This document shows, piece after piece, positions 13,959-24,458 of a stretch of DNA of 34,090 nucleotides. Position 1 is the first letter of the stretch, and each line of letters starts with the position of its first letter. The stretch is from Streptacidiphilus anmyonensis (GTDB taxonomy: Bacteria > Actinomycetota > Actinomycetes > Streptomycetales > Streptomycetaceae). The stretch lies in contig NZ_BBPQ01000032.1 of the NCBI RefSeq assembly GCF_000787855.1, positions 52,369-86,458 on the forward strand. Reading direction: 5' to 3'. A program made the position numbers and the translations under genes. The notes beneath the pieces were generated by a model that saw only the letters and a list, made by a program, of their open reading frames with translations, was not told where the DNA came from and did not search any database.

Positions 13959-14743
13959 AGCCAGTTGACGTGACCCGCCAGCAGCACGAAGCCGACGAAG
14001 GCGACCGTGTCGATCAGCGTGTGCGCCACGGCCAGCGGCGCGACGCGGCCCCAGCGCCGGTACAGGTAGCAGAAGATGACGCCCATCACCACGTTGCCGA
14101 CGAAGCCGCCGACGCCCTGGTAGAGGTGGTAGGAGCCGCGCAGCAGCGCGCTGGCGGCGACCATGGCCGGCCAGGACCAGCCCAGCTGCTTCAGCCGGCG
14201 CAGCGTGTAGCCGACCACGATGACCTCCTCGACCACGGCGTTCTGCGCGGCGGAGAGGATCAGCACGGGGATGCGCCACCAGACGTCCGGCAGCCCGCTC
14301 GGCACGACGGTGAGGTTCGCGCCGGAGGCGCGCGCCCCCAGGTAGAGGGCGAGTCCGGAGCCGCCGATGACGGCGGCGACGACCACGCCCTTGCCGAAGT
14401 CGCTCCACTTGCGCGTGAGGTCGAAGCCGAAGGCGCGCAGCGACGAGCCCTCCCGCAGCAGCAGGTAGGCGACGAGGAAGACCGGCACCAGCGCGGTGGC
14501 GATGTCGAACAGGTGCCAGGTGAGGTCCAGCCACGGGCGGCCGGGCGTGATGGAGCCGTTCAGGGTCGCCTGCTGCGACTCGAGCGACTTGTGCGCGGTC
14601 AGCGAACCCACGAAGCTGATCACCGCGGAGACGCCGCTCGCGCCGAGCGAGAGGCCCAGGACGATCAGCAGTTCCTGACCGAGCAGGCGGCGGGTCAGTC
14701 TGACCGGCTGCGGGAGAGTGGGGAGCGTCTCGGTGCTGCTCAC
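13949..14743 (-). CDS. CPBP family intramembrane metalloprotease
   Basis: The 264-residue protein has about seven membrane helices and the CPBP (Abi/CAAX protease) motifs: EE at residues 172-173 in the segment NAVVEEVIVVGYTLRR, GSYHLYQG with His206, and VAHTLIDTVAF with His241 and Asp245. These residues line the metal site in Rce1-like glutamyl proteases. Bacterial members may process or guard against small peptides such as bacteriocins; no peptide gene is visible here. The GTG at 14743 has GGAG 8 nt upstream. The C-terminus lies in the 15-bp repeat region. A perfect 12-bp stem-loop lies about 35 bp upstream of the start. Confidence 0.9.
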   Translation of the reverse strand: MSSTETLPTLPQPVRLTRRLLGQELLIVLGLSLGASGVSAVISFVGSLTAHKSLESQQATLNGSITPGRPWLDLTWHLFDIATALVPVFLVAYLLLREGSSLRAFGFDLTRKWSDFGKGVVVAAVIGGSGLALYLGARASGANLTVVPSGLPDVWWRIPVLILSAAQNAVVEEVIVVGYTLRRLKQLGWSWPAMVAASALLRGSYHLYQGVGGFVGNVVMGVIFCYLYRRWGRVAPLAVAHTLIDTVAFVGFVLLAGHVNWLPT

Positions 14744-14777
14744 GGGATGACTCCGGCGACGATGATGGCGGATGACG

Positions 14778-14810
14778 GCGATGATCGGGTGGGGTTGGCC
14801 CGATCATCGC
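14778..14810. promoter_or_regulatory. Perfect 12-bp stem-loop upstream of the CPBP gene
   Basis: GCGATGATCGGG (14778-14789) and CCCGATCATCGC (14799-14810) pair perfectly over a 9-nt loop. On the minus strand it lies about 100 bp after the ligase-like gene and about 35 bp before the CPBP start. It could end the first transcript or be a leader hairpin of the second. A second dyad, CACAGC-GT-GCTGTG (14810-14823), adjoins it. Confidence 0.6.
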
Positions 14811-14910
14811 ACAGCGTGCTGTGTCAGCCGCCGCCTCTCACCATCACCTCACCTGCCACAGTCGCCCCGCCCGCGGTCACCCCGCCCTCGGTCACCCCGC
14901 CGCAGCCCCC

Positions 14911-16413
14911 TCACCGCAGCGGCCAGGTGTGCACGGGCTCCCCCGACCGCGACAGCTCCATGTAGCGACGCGTCATCGCCTCCAGGGCCGGCCCGCGATC
15001 GAGACCCCGCCTCGCCATGCCGTCGTGGAAGACCGCGCTCTGCCATGCCGCGCCGTTGATCCCGGTGCGGCAGCGGCCCTCGATGATGCCGAGGTACCGG
15101 TCCCGGTCGACCGGGTCGACACCCCAGGCGTCAAGGCCTTGATAAGCCATCGGCAACAGCTCCCGCTGGACCAGCTCCCGTGCCGGGACCCGCACCAGGC
15201 CCCCGCCGCGGCGTCCGCCGCCGCGCGGCCACCACAGCTCGGCGTCGATGCCGTGCCGGGCTCCGGCGTGGAAGTTCTCCGTCGCCAGCTCGAACGACAT
15301 CCGCTGCCAGACCGGTCGCGGCTGGTCGGCGAGGGTGCGCACCAGGCCGTAGTAGAAGGCCGCGTTGGCGAGCGTGTCCACCACCGTCGGACCGGCGGGC
15401 AGGGAGCGGTTCTCCACCCGCAGGTGCGGCACGCCGTCGGCGACGTCGTAGACGGGGCGGTTCCAGCGGTAGATCGTCCCGTTGTGCAGCCGCAGCTCAC
15501 GCAGGGCCGGGACGCCGCCCGCGGCGAGCGTCTTGAGCGGGTCCTCCTCGTCGCAGATCGGGAGCAGCGAGGGGAAGTAGCGCAGGTTCTCCTCGAACAG
15601 GTCCGTGACGGAGTCGATCCACCGCTCGCCGAACCAGGTGATCGGCCGCACGCCCTGCGCTTTGAGCTCGGCAGGACGGGTGTCGCAGGCCTGCTCGAAC
15701 AGGACCGGGCGGGTCTCGCGCCACAGCTCGCGTCCGAACAGGAACGGCGCGTTCGCCCCGAGCGCCAGCTGCGCGCCGGTCAGCGCCTGCGCCGCGTTCC
15801 ACAGCTTGGCGAAGCGCCGCGGCGTCACCTGGAGGTGCAGTTGGAGCGAGGTGCAGGCCGCCTCGGCGACGATGGAGACCGCGTCGACGCGCAGTCTCTC
15901 GACGCCCTCGATGTCGAGGCTGATGTCCTCGCCGCGCGCGGCGAGGATCCGGTCGTTCAGCAGCCGGTAGCGGTCACCTGCGGAGATGTTGTCCAGGACG
16001 GCGTGGTCGACGGTCAGCGTCGGCAGGATGCCGACCGTGACGATCCGGGCTCCGGCCCGCTGGGCGCGCCGGTCCGCGTAGGCGAGGCCGACGGCGAGCT
16101 CCTCGCGCAGTTCCTCGAAGACGCGCCCGCCGAGCCGGTGCGGGGCGATGTTGACCTCGATGTTGAACTGACCGAGCTCGGTCTGGAAGTCCCCACTCGC
16201 GATCTCCTCCAGGACGGCCTCGTTGCGCATGGCGGGGAGCCCCGCCTCGTCGGCGAGGTTGATCTCGATCTCCAGGCCCATCATCGCCCGGGGCCGGTCG
16301 AAGCGCTCCTCGGCGAGGAGTCTCTCCAACGCGTCCACGCACTGGCGCAGTTTGTGCCGGTAGAGCTGACGGTCTGCCAGGTCTGAGCCGGCGACGACCA
16401 CCTTCTCCCCCAT
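14911..16413 (-). CDS. Glutamate-cysteine ligase family protein (GCS2-like)
   Basis: This 500-residue protein matches the actinomycete GCS2 group of carboxylate-amine ligases. Family segments are MMGLEIEINLADEAGLP, FQTELGQFNIEVNIAPHRLGG, the ARGEDISLDIEGVERL block, EAACTSLQLHLQV, ANAPFLFGRELWRETRP, RLHNGTIYRWNRPVYD, VPHLRVENRSLPAGPT and a C-terminal GEPVHTWP. The paired acidic residues in LEIEIN and ENRSLP fit the Mg-ATP site of the glutamine-synthetase-like fold. It should join glutamate (or a similar acid) to an amine. Because these bacteria make mycothiol rather than glutathione, the product is probably not glutathione. I choose the ATG at 16413 (MGEKVVVAGSDL), the usual start for the family; the frame runs 24 codons further. 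Confidence 0.88.
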   Translation of the reverse strand: MGEKVVVAGSDLADRQLYRHKLRQCVDALERLLAEERFDRPRAMMGLEIEINLADEAGLPAMRNEAVLEEIASGDFQTELGQFNIEVNIAPHRLGGRVFEELREELAVGLAYADRRAQRAGARIVTVGILPTLTVDHAVLDNISAGDRYRLLNDRILAARGEDISLDIEGVERLRVDAVSIVAEAACTSLQLHLQVTPRRFAKLWNAAQALTGAQLALGANAPFLFGRELWRETRPVLFEQACDTRPAELKAQGVRPITWFGERWIDSVTDLFEENLRYFPSLLPICDEEDPLKTLAAGGVPALRELRLHNGTIYRWNRPVYDVADGVPHLRVENRSLPAGPTVVDTLANAAFYYGLVRTLADQPRPVWQRMSFELATENFHAGARHGIDAELWWPRGGGRRGGGLVRVPARELVQRELLPMAYQGLDAWGVDPVDRDRYLGIIEGRCRTGINGAAWQSAVFHDGMARRGLDRGPALEAMTRRYMELSRSGEPVHTWPLR

Positions 16414-16780
16414 GGGCGCCCATCCCTCCCTCGATCGGCGGTATCGGGGAGCATGCCCCGAAGGGGTGATCGACAGTCCGACCATCTGCGCGAAAAGGCA
16501 TGTGCCAAAACGGCGCCTGGTACACGAACTGCCCGAAATCTCCCTTGCGGGCGTGCACGCAGCGTAGTAGAAGAGTCACGCCGTGCACCCGTTCATATAG
16601 AATCGCGAGATACAGGTACGCATGGCCCGACGCCGCCGGGACGCCCGGCCCCAGAGGCCTGCCCTGCCTCACGATCTGCTGTCACCCGCACCGCGCGGGC
16701 CCTCAGCCTGCGCGCTGCGTCTCGCTCCGCACGCTCATCCCCGTCCCGCCTGTCTCTGCTGCCACGAGAGGCGAACCGAC
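16414..16780. other. Divergent promoter region, no gene seen
   Basis: This 367-bp gap lies between the starts of the ligase-like gene and the unknown 222-residue gene. It is AT-richer than its surroundings around 16480-16620. A TATAGAAT word at 16596-16603 is a good -10 candidate for the plus strand. Frames that run through it from both sides have no recognisable protein content. Confidence 0.5.
16598..16603 (+). promoter_or_regulatory. Candidate -10 (TAGAAT)
   Basis: TAGAAT matches the -10 consensus at five of six positions, in the locally AT-rich CATATAGAATCG. A -35 at 17-nt spacing (GTCACG) is weak. It would drive the gene starting at 16781 with a leader of about 170 nt. Confidence 0.45.
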
Positions 16781-17449
16781 ATGTCCCTGCAGCTGCCCCA
16801 GCCGCCCGCCGCCGCCCTGCGCGCCGTCCTCGACGCCCTGGACGACCCGGACGCCCCCGGCGCCCTGCCCGTCCGCTCCTCGGCGATGCGACGCTGCATC
16901 GGACCGCTCACCCCCGCTCTGCCGCTCCCGCTCCATCTTCTCGACCCGATGTCGGCTCCGACTCGGGGCGACGCCGTGGCTCAGTTGAGCGCCGCGCGCC
17001 GCACCGGCTGGCGCTTCCTGATCCAGGACGGCGAGGAGGTGGTCGCCGCGGCCGTCACCCTCGAACGCGGCCCCGACGAGCCGGGCACGGGCGAGCCGCA
17101 CGTCTTCTCGCACTTCGCCGAGGGGCCCTACCCGGCGGCGACGCTCCGCGCGCTGCAGCAGGCCCGCCTGCACACGGCCGGCACCCTGACCACCTACATG
17201 CCGCGGCTGCTGTCGGTGCCGGCGCACTACATGACGGCCCTGTGGCTGCACCCCGTGCTCAGCGCCGCACCGACGCCGGACCTGCTGATCCCGTTGGTCC
17301 CGGCGCCGCTCGGGGTCACCGCGCACATCCCCCACCACGCGGAGGAGCTGCTCGCGCTGCTCGCGCTGACCGGCGGCGAGCCGGGCGAGTCCAAGGCGAA
17401 GGCCGGGAAGGGTCCCGGAACAGCAGCACTGCTCACCAGTACACGCTGA
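16781..17449 (+). CDS. Protein of unknown function, 222 residues
   Basis: The protein begins MSLQLPQPPAAALRAVLDAL and contains a mixed alpha/beta core (GWRFLIQDGEEVVAAAVTLER, EPHVFSHFAEGPYPAATLRAL, TLTTYMPRLLSVPAHYMTALWL, DLLIPLVPAPLGV). I do not recognise the family. There is no signal peptide and no membrane helix; it should be cytosolic. The ATG at 16781 has GAGAGGCG about 8 nt upstream; the open frame extends 53 codons further but with low-complexity, cysteine- and arginine-rich sequence that looks non-coding. It diverges from the ligase-like gene and ends 20 bp before a very strong terminator, so it is transcribed alone. Confidence 0.7.
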   Translation: MSLQLPQPPAAALRAVLDALDDPDAPGALPVRSSAMRRCIGPLTPALPLPLHLLDPMSAPTRGDAVAQLSAARRTGWRFLIQDGEEVVAAAVTLERGPDEPGTGEPHVFSHFAEGPYPAATLRALQQARLHTAGTLTTYMPRLLSVPAHYMTALWLHPVLSAAPTPDLLIPLVPAPLGVTAHIPHHAEELLALLALTGGEPGESKAKAGKGPGTAALLTSTR

Positions 17450-17468
17450 CCCGGCGGCACCCCCTGGC

Positions 17469-17511
17469 ACCACCCGTTGTGACCACTTGGCACATGGTCA
17501 CAACGGGTGGT
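17469..17511 (+). terminator. Strong intrinsic terminator
   Basis: Bases 17469-17485 and 17495-17511 form a perfect 17-bp stem (core CCCGTTGTGACCA) with a 9-nt loop, followed by TTTCTGCT. This is one of the few hairpins here with a partial U-tract. It ends the unknown 222-residue gene. Confidence 0.9.
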
Positions 17512-17536
17512 TTCTGCTGTTCGGGCTCGTTCGGAC

Positions 17537-17550
17537 GTGACGCATGTCAC
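17537..17550. promoter_or_regulatory. Crp-like site upstream of the DUF5999 gene
   Basis: GTGACGCATGTCAC fits the published Streptomyces Crp consensus GTG(N)6GNCAC exactly and is symmetric (arms GTGAC/GTCAC). It lies 139 bp upstream of the DUF5999 start and just after the previous gene's terminator. Binding is inference. Confidence 0.55.
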
Positions 17551-17688
17551 CAAATGGCTGCGGTTCGGTCTCGGGACGCGGAGACTGTGAACCAGCGGAA
17601 CAAGCCGAACGTCTTACCCGGCGAGAAGGCACTTCACACCTCCGCGTCCGCAACCGCGGCTCTGGTTTCCGAAACGAGGGTACGAGCT

Positions 17689-17880
17689 ATGTGCCAGCAC
17701 CGTCCTGAGTGCCCGTCCGCCGACTCGCCGGACCGCGAAGCGGCCGTGATCGTCGCGAGCCACCCGGAGCAGGGGTGGAACCTGTTGTGCAACGGCGTCC
17801 TCGTCTTCGAGGACACCGGCGAGATCCTCCCCGACGGGCGCGCGGTCGCGCCCCGGCGGGCACTGGCCGGGGCTGCGTAG
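17689..17880 (+). CDS. DUF5999 family protein
   Basis: The 63-residue product starts MCQHRPECPSADSPDREAAV and contains SHPEQGWNLLCNGVLVFEDTGEILPDG, which I recognise as the small DUF5999 family widespread in Streptomyces. Three cysteines occur, two in the N-terminal CQHRPEC. The function is unknown; it is cytosolic and probably a small fold that may bind metal. The ATG at 17689 has GAGGG 8 nt upstream. It sits between a strong terminator and a large palindrome, so it is a single-gene unit, with a Crp-like site in its upstream region. The frame is open far upstream, but the family start is clear. Confidence 0.88.
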   Translation: MCQHRPECPSADSPDREAAVIVASHPEQGWNLLCNGVLVFEDTGEILPDGRAVAPRRALAGAA

Positions 17881-17908
17881 TTCCGCACAAGGGCTCGTTG
17901 CAACACCG

Positions 17909-18012
17909 AGGGGCGCGGGGAACTGCGCGACAAGCCACCGATGAGCGGATGGCCCCGATCGAACAGGGCCATCCGCACAGGGTGGGTTGCTCGCGCAGTT
18001 CCCCGCGCCCCT
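17909..18012. terminator. Nested bidirectional terminator / streptomycete palindromic repeat
   Basis: The outer arms 17909-17930 and 17991-18012 are perfect 22-bp inverted copies (core GGGGCGCGGGGAACTG). Inside them 17945-17955 and 17966-17976 form a second perfect 11-bp stem (GCGGATGGCCC). It lies between the converging DUF5999 and gcvP genes. The outer word, CGCGCAGTTCCCCGCGCCCC on one strand, is a dispersed motif found many times downstream of genes in streptomycete genomes. A third small hairpin (GGCGC-TAC-GCGCC type, 18015-18028) adjoins gcvP. Confidence 0.85.
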
Positions 18013-18028
18013 TCAGGCGCTACGCGCC

Positions 18029-20911
<2,883 letters not shown>

Positions 20912-20967
20912 GGGGAGTCTGGCCTCCTGGTCGGACCGGGTGAGCGCTGCGGGGCGCCCGGGCGGCC

Positions 20968-21190
20968 TCCCCCTCTGTCATGGAACCTGAGAGCTTCACC
21001 GATCCACTCGAGATCGGCTTTCACCGTCGGTGAGCGCCGTCCCGGGGAACCCCGCTGGGTTCCGGTGGCACGGCACTGCTTTCCAGAGTCGACCTCGCCA
21101 GTGCGGTACTTCGGCCTGAGAGATTCCGGGGAGGAGTTGCTCCTTCGGCGCCGACGCCCTCTTCGGGGCGATCGGACTCTCCCGCACGTG
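20968..21190 (-). ncRNA. Tandem glycine riboswitch upstream of gcvP
   Basis: Read on the minus strand, two similar aptamers follow each other. The first (about 21190-21085) has GAGAGTC, GCGCCGAAGGAGCAA and ATCTCTCAGGC; the second (about 21075-20968) has the ACTCTGGAAAGCAG linker, CACCGACGGTGAAAG, GCTCTCAGGTTCC and GACAGAGGGGGAGG. These are the conserved glycine-riboswitch boxes. Tandem aptamers ahead of gcv genes normally act as an ON switch that frees expression when glycine is abundant. About 55 bp remain to the gcvP start for the expression platform. Exact ends are approximate. Confidence 0.95.
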
Positions 21191-21207
21191 CTCGACGGTC
21201 ACCCGCC

Positions 21208-21213
21208 AGGGTA
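21208..21213 (-). promoter_or_regulatory. Candidate -10 (TACCCT) for the riboswitch-gcvP transcript
   Basis: TACCCT on the minus strand ends 18 bp before the first riboswitch box, placing the transcription start just ahead of the aptamer. The -35 is not clear. Confidence 0.45.
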
Positions 21214-21294
21214 CCAGCGCGGATCAGCCGTCCGACGGGTCCGGGGCAACCCGTACGGCGCAGCGACACACCGAAGGAGTCGCAAGCGTTCGAC

Positions 21295-21314
21295 AAAGGC
21301 ATCAATGTGCCTTT
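21295..21314. promoter_or_regulatory. Hairpin/dyad AAAGGCA-N6-TGCCTTT
   Basis: Perfect 7-bp arms around TCAATG in an AT-rich stretch between gcvP's leader and the PRC-barrel gene. It lies about 65 bp upstream of the PRC-barrel start, so it may be an operator in that gene's promoter. No matching regulator is known. Confidence 0.5.
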
Positions 21315-21378
21315 TCGTATGACTTGAGCACGTTCGTCTTTTGAGCAGACCGGCGCGGCCGATGGAGGAGTGGAACAC

Positions 21379-22857
21379 GTGCAGACCGAGATCGACCCCA
21401 GGGATCTGATCGGGCACAAGGCCGTCGACAAGAACGGCGAGAAGATCGGCACGGTGGACGAGGTCTACCTCGACGACGCCACCGGTCAGCCGGAGTGGGC
21501 CGCGGTACGCACCGGGCTCTTCGGCCGCGACGCCTTCGTGCCGCTCACGACGAGCGAGTTCGTCTCGGACGAGCTGCGAGTGCCGTACGAGAAGGCACTG
21601 GTCAAGGACTCGCCCGACTTCGGGGTGGGCCAGCACCTCTCCCCCGCGCAGGAGCTGCAGCTCTACCGCTACTACGGCCTCGAGGTCCCGACCGGTACCG
21701 GCCAGCACGCGGCGGAGCCGGGCGTGAAGGCCGGCGAGAAGGCCGGCTCGAACGGCGCTCCGGCCGCAGGCGCGCCCGGTGCGGCCGGTGCGGCGGCTGG
21801 GATGGCGGCCGGCACGGCCGCGGCCGTGCGTCACGACAAGCCGGAGCACGAGAAGCCCGTGGAGCAGACCCTGACCACGCCGACGGTCCAGCCCCTGGCC
21901 AACGCCGGGCGCACCTCCTCCTTCCTGACCGGCAGCGCGCCCGATGCCCACGCCTCCCGGCAGCAGCCCGGCATGGCGGGCCCGGCGGCAGCCGCGGCTC
22001 CCGCAGCGGCCGCGGTGTCCTCCCCGAGCACGCCGACCGTCCAGTCGCCCAGCCCCCGGACGAGCCCGCAGGCCCAGACCGTCCAGACGCCGACCACCCA
22101 GACACCGACCACCCAGACGCCGCCCGCCGCGCCGTTCCCGACCGGCGGCGCGGGGATGGGCGTGGGCATGGGCGCCGTGACGGGCACGGCGGCGACGTCC
22201 GCGCCGGAGACGCAGCGCCGCCCCGATCCGCTGACCGATCCGCTGCCGGGTCTCGGCCTCCCGGCCAGCTCGACCGGTTCGAAGAGCCCCGTCCCGGAGC
22301 CCCTCGAGATCGTCTGCCGCGAGGAGCGCCTCGACATCTCCACCGAGTGGCACGTCCTCGGCCGGGCGCGACTGCGCAAGTACGTGACGAGCGAGCAGGT
22401 CGAGCGGCGGGTGCCGGTCGTGCGGGAGCGCATCCGTGTCGAACGCGTGCCCGTCAGCGCGGAGGAGCGCGCGCAGCTGACGGAGGCGGAGATCGCGGAG
22501 AGCGTGGAGGAGGTCACCCTCCACGAGGAGCGGCTGGTGGTGAAGAAGACCGTCGTCCCCGTCGAGCGGATCCGGCTCGTGACCGAGCGCGTCACCGAGG
22601 AGGAGGTGGTCCGCGAGCAGCTCCACCGTGAGCACATCCAGGTGCAGGACGGCAGCAAGCCGGCCGGCACCCCGGTCACCCCCGCGAGCGCTCCCGCCAA
22701 CGGCGGCTACTCGACCGGCACCCCGACCTCGCACACACAGCCCTCGCCCACGCAGCCCGCGCAGGGCGGCCAGTCCCCGACGGGCCAGCTCCGTGCATCC
22801 ACCCCGATGGGCCCGACCCGCAACTCGGAACTCCCCGGCCACGCCCTCGGCGCCTGA
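21379..22857 (+). CDS. PRC-barrel and DUF2382 (YsnF/AvaK-like) protein
   Basis: The 492-residue protein has an N-terminal PRC barrel (about residues 1-90; MQTEIDPRDLIGHKAVDKNGEKIGTVDEVYLDD), a long Pro/Thr/Ala-rich linker with repeated TQTPTTQTP words (about 110-300), and a C-terminal DUF2382 domain (about 307-420; EPLEIVCREERLDI... VERRVPVVRERIRVERVPV). This pairing is typical of actinobacterial stress-related proteins. The YsnF/AvaK group is linked to general stress, but no activity is proven. I place the start at the GTG at 21379, 8 nt after GGAGGAG (21364-21370); the GTG at 21370 overlaps that ribosome site and is unlikely. The linker coding DNA is repetitive. It stands alone, diverging from gcvP. 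Confidence 0.9.
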   Translation: MQTEIDPRDLIGHKAVDKNGEKIGTVDEVYLDDATGQPEWAAVRTGLFGRDAFVPLTTSEFVSDELRVPYEKALVKDSPDFGVGQHLSPAQELQLYRYYGLEVPTGTGQHAAEPGVKAGEKAGSNGAPAAGAPGAAGAAAGMAAGTAAAVRHDKPEHEKPVEQTLTTPTVQPLANAGRTSSFLTGSAPDAHASRQQPGMAGPAAAAAPAAAAVSSPSTPTVQSPSPRTSPQAQTVQTPTTQTPTTQTPPAAPFPTGGAGMGVGMGAVTGTAATSAPETQRRPDPLTDPLPGLGLPASSTGSKSPVPEPLEIVCREERLDISTEWHVLGRARLRKYVTSEQVERRVPVVRERIRVERVPVSAEERAQLTEAEIAESVEEVTLHEERLVVKKTVVPVERIRLVTERVTEEEVVREQLHREHIQVQDGSKPAGTPVTPASAPANGGYSTGTPTSHTQPSPTQPAQGGQSPTGQLRASTPMGPTRNSELPGHALGA

Positions 22858-22897
22858 GCCTCCGGCCCGGAAACCGAGGCGCACGCCACGCGCCCAC

Positions 22898-22931
22898 CGT
22901 CGCGCCCCCGGCCCCGGCCGGGGGCGCGACG
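22898..22931. terminator. Bidirectional hairpin terminator between PRC-barrel gene and dinB
   Basis: Bases 22898-22911 and 22918-22931 are perfect 14-bp inverted copies (core GTCGCGCCCCCGG) with a 6-nt loop. It sits 40 bp after the PRC-barrel stop and 20 bp after the dinB stop on the other strand, so it can end both. Confidence 0.85.
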
Positions 22932-22950
22932 TGCGGCGCCCACACGCCGC

Positions 22951-24402
22951 CTACACGCCGCCGAGGAGCGGCAGGGCGCTCGCCGTGGCCAGGGCCGGGT
23001 CGTCGACCGCGAAGGTGCGGACCCGGCCGACCGGGGAGTTGGGGGTCTCGAAGCGGATCGTGACGCGGCCGACGCCGCTGCCCTGGACCCAGCCGTGCCC
23101 GAACTCCGTGTGTGCCACGTCCTGACCCGGCGCCCAGCGCCGGGCCTTGAGCTCGCCGCCCGGATGGAAGGCACGCGGTCCGGCCGGGCCGCCGTACGCC
23201 GCGTCCTCGCCTGTCCCGTCCTCGACGCCCGCGACGCCCCCGACGTCCCCGACGCCCTCGGCAGCGGCGGCATCGGCAGCGGACTCGTCCGCCGCGTCCT
23301 CCTCCAGGCCCTCCCGGAGGGCCTGCGCGAAGAGGTCCTCCTGGGTCCAGTCGGCGAGCCCCGTCACGCCGACGCCGAGCAGCCGGATGCCGCCCAGCAG
23401 CTCCACGGAGTCCAGCAGACGGCGGGCCATCTGCGCGATGACCAGCGGATCGTCCGTCGGCGCGGGAAGCGTCTCGCTGCGGGTCAGCGTGCTGAAGTCG
23501 AAACGGCGGATCTTGACCACGACCGTCCGGCCCGAGCGGCCGGCCGCCCGCAGGCGACGCACACAGCGGTCGGCGAGCCGCTCCAGCTCGGTGACGATGT
23601 GATCCCTGTCGAGCAGGTCCACCTCGAAGGTGTCCTCCACGGAGACCGACTTGGCGTCCCGCTCCGCGACCACCGGCCGGTCGTCGAGCCCGAGCGCCAG
23701 CGCGTGCACGCCCGCACCGTGCGCGCGGCCGAGCAGGTGCACCAGCTCCTCCTGCGGGAGAGCGGCGACCTCCCGGATCTGCGTCAGCCCGGCGCGCCGC
23801 AGCGTCTCCTCCGTGGCGGGGCCGACGCCGGGCAGCGCGCGGACGGAGAGGGAGTCGAGCACCTCGCGCTCGCGTCCGGCCTCGATCAGCACCAGACCGT
23901 CCGGCTTGGCCTGCTCGGAGGCGATCTTGGCGAGGAACTTCGTCGTCGACAGGCCCACCGAGCCGGTGAGACCGACCTTGCTGCGGATGTCCTCCCGGAG
24001 GTCCTCCCCCACCGCGCGCGCCAGCTCGGCGCCCTCCGTCGCCAGCGCCTCCCCGTAGGGGCCGGCCGCGAGGTCGACGAAGGCCTCGTCCAGGCTCAGC
24101 GGCTCGACCAGCGGGGACAGCTCCCGCAGCAGCGCCATGACCTCGTCGCTGACCTGCCGGTACAGCTCGAAGCGCGGGATCAGGTAGGCGGCGTTGGGCG
24201 CCAGCCGACGCGCCTGTGCCATCGCCATCGCCGAGTGCACCCCGAAGCGCCGCGCCTCGTACGAGGCGGTGGAAACGACGCCCCGCGCGCCCAGCCCGCC
24301 GACGATCACCGGCTTTCCGCGCAGGCTCGGCTTGGACGCCTGCTCCACCGAGGCGAAGAAGGCGTCCATGTCGAGATGCAGGATCGACGGAACGGGACGC
24401 AT
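22951..24402 (-). CDS. dinB: DNA polymerase IV (Y-family)
   Basis: The 483-residue protein is a Y-family translesion polymerase. Catalytic acids are Asp11 in HLDMDAFFASVE and Asp105/Glu106 in PLSLDEAFVD; the second Phe of DAFFASVE (Phe16) is the steric gate against ribonucleotides. SVGLSTTKFLAKIASEQAKPDG and the helix-hairpin-helix ALPGVGPATEETL mark the palm and thumb, and the little finger follows. Past about residue 370 it has an acidic, Ala/Gly/Glu-rich linker and then a conserved tail (KARRWAPGQDVAHTEFGHGWVQGSG...), an extension seen in streptomycete DinB proteins. No clear beta-clamp peptide is visible. The ATG at 24402 has only a weak AGG ribosome site. It may be co-transcribed with the two genes upstream. 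Confidence 0.96.
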   Translation of the reverse strand: MRPVPSILHLDMDAFFASVEQASKPSLRGKPVIVGGLGARGVVSTASYEARRFGVHSAMAMAQARRLAPNAAYLIPRFELYRQVSDEVMALLRELSPLVEPLSLDEAFVDLAAGPYGEALATEGAELARAVGEDLREDIRSKVGLTGSVGLSTTKFLAKIASEQAKPDGLVLIEAGREREVLDSLSVRALPGVGPATEETLRRAGLTQIREVAALPQEELVHLLGRAHGAGVHALALGLDDRPVVAERDAKSVSVEDTFEVDLLDRDHIVTELERLADRCVRRLRAAGRSGRTVVVKIRRFDFSTLTRSETLPAPTDDPLVIAQMARRLLDSVELLGGIRLLGVGVTGLADWTQEDLFAQALREGLEEDAADESAADAAAAEGVGDVGGVAGVEDGTGEDAAYGGPAGPRAFHPGGELKARRWAPGQDVAHTEFGHGWVQGSGVGRVTIRFETPNSPVGRVRTFAVDDPALATASALPLLGGV

Positions 24403-24458
24403 AGCCTGATCATCGCGCACAGGTACGACAACGCCGCCGCGCCGCTCGCGCCCGGGTC

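Noticed and set aside
14911-16413. EgtA of ergothioneine synthesis
   Set aside because: It is a GCS2-type ligase, but there is no egtB, egtC, egtD or egtE in the neighbourhood, so a specific ergothioneine role is not supported.
20996-21202. Small minus-strand open frame upstream of gcvP (possible leader peptide)
   Set aside because: It lies wholly within the tandem glycine riboswitch, whose conserved RNA boxes explain the sequence.
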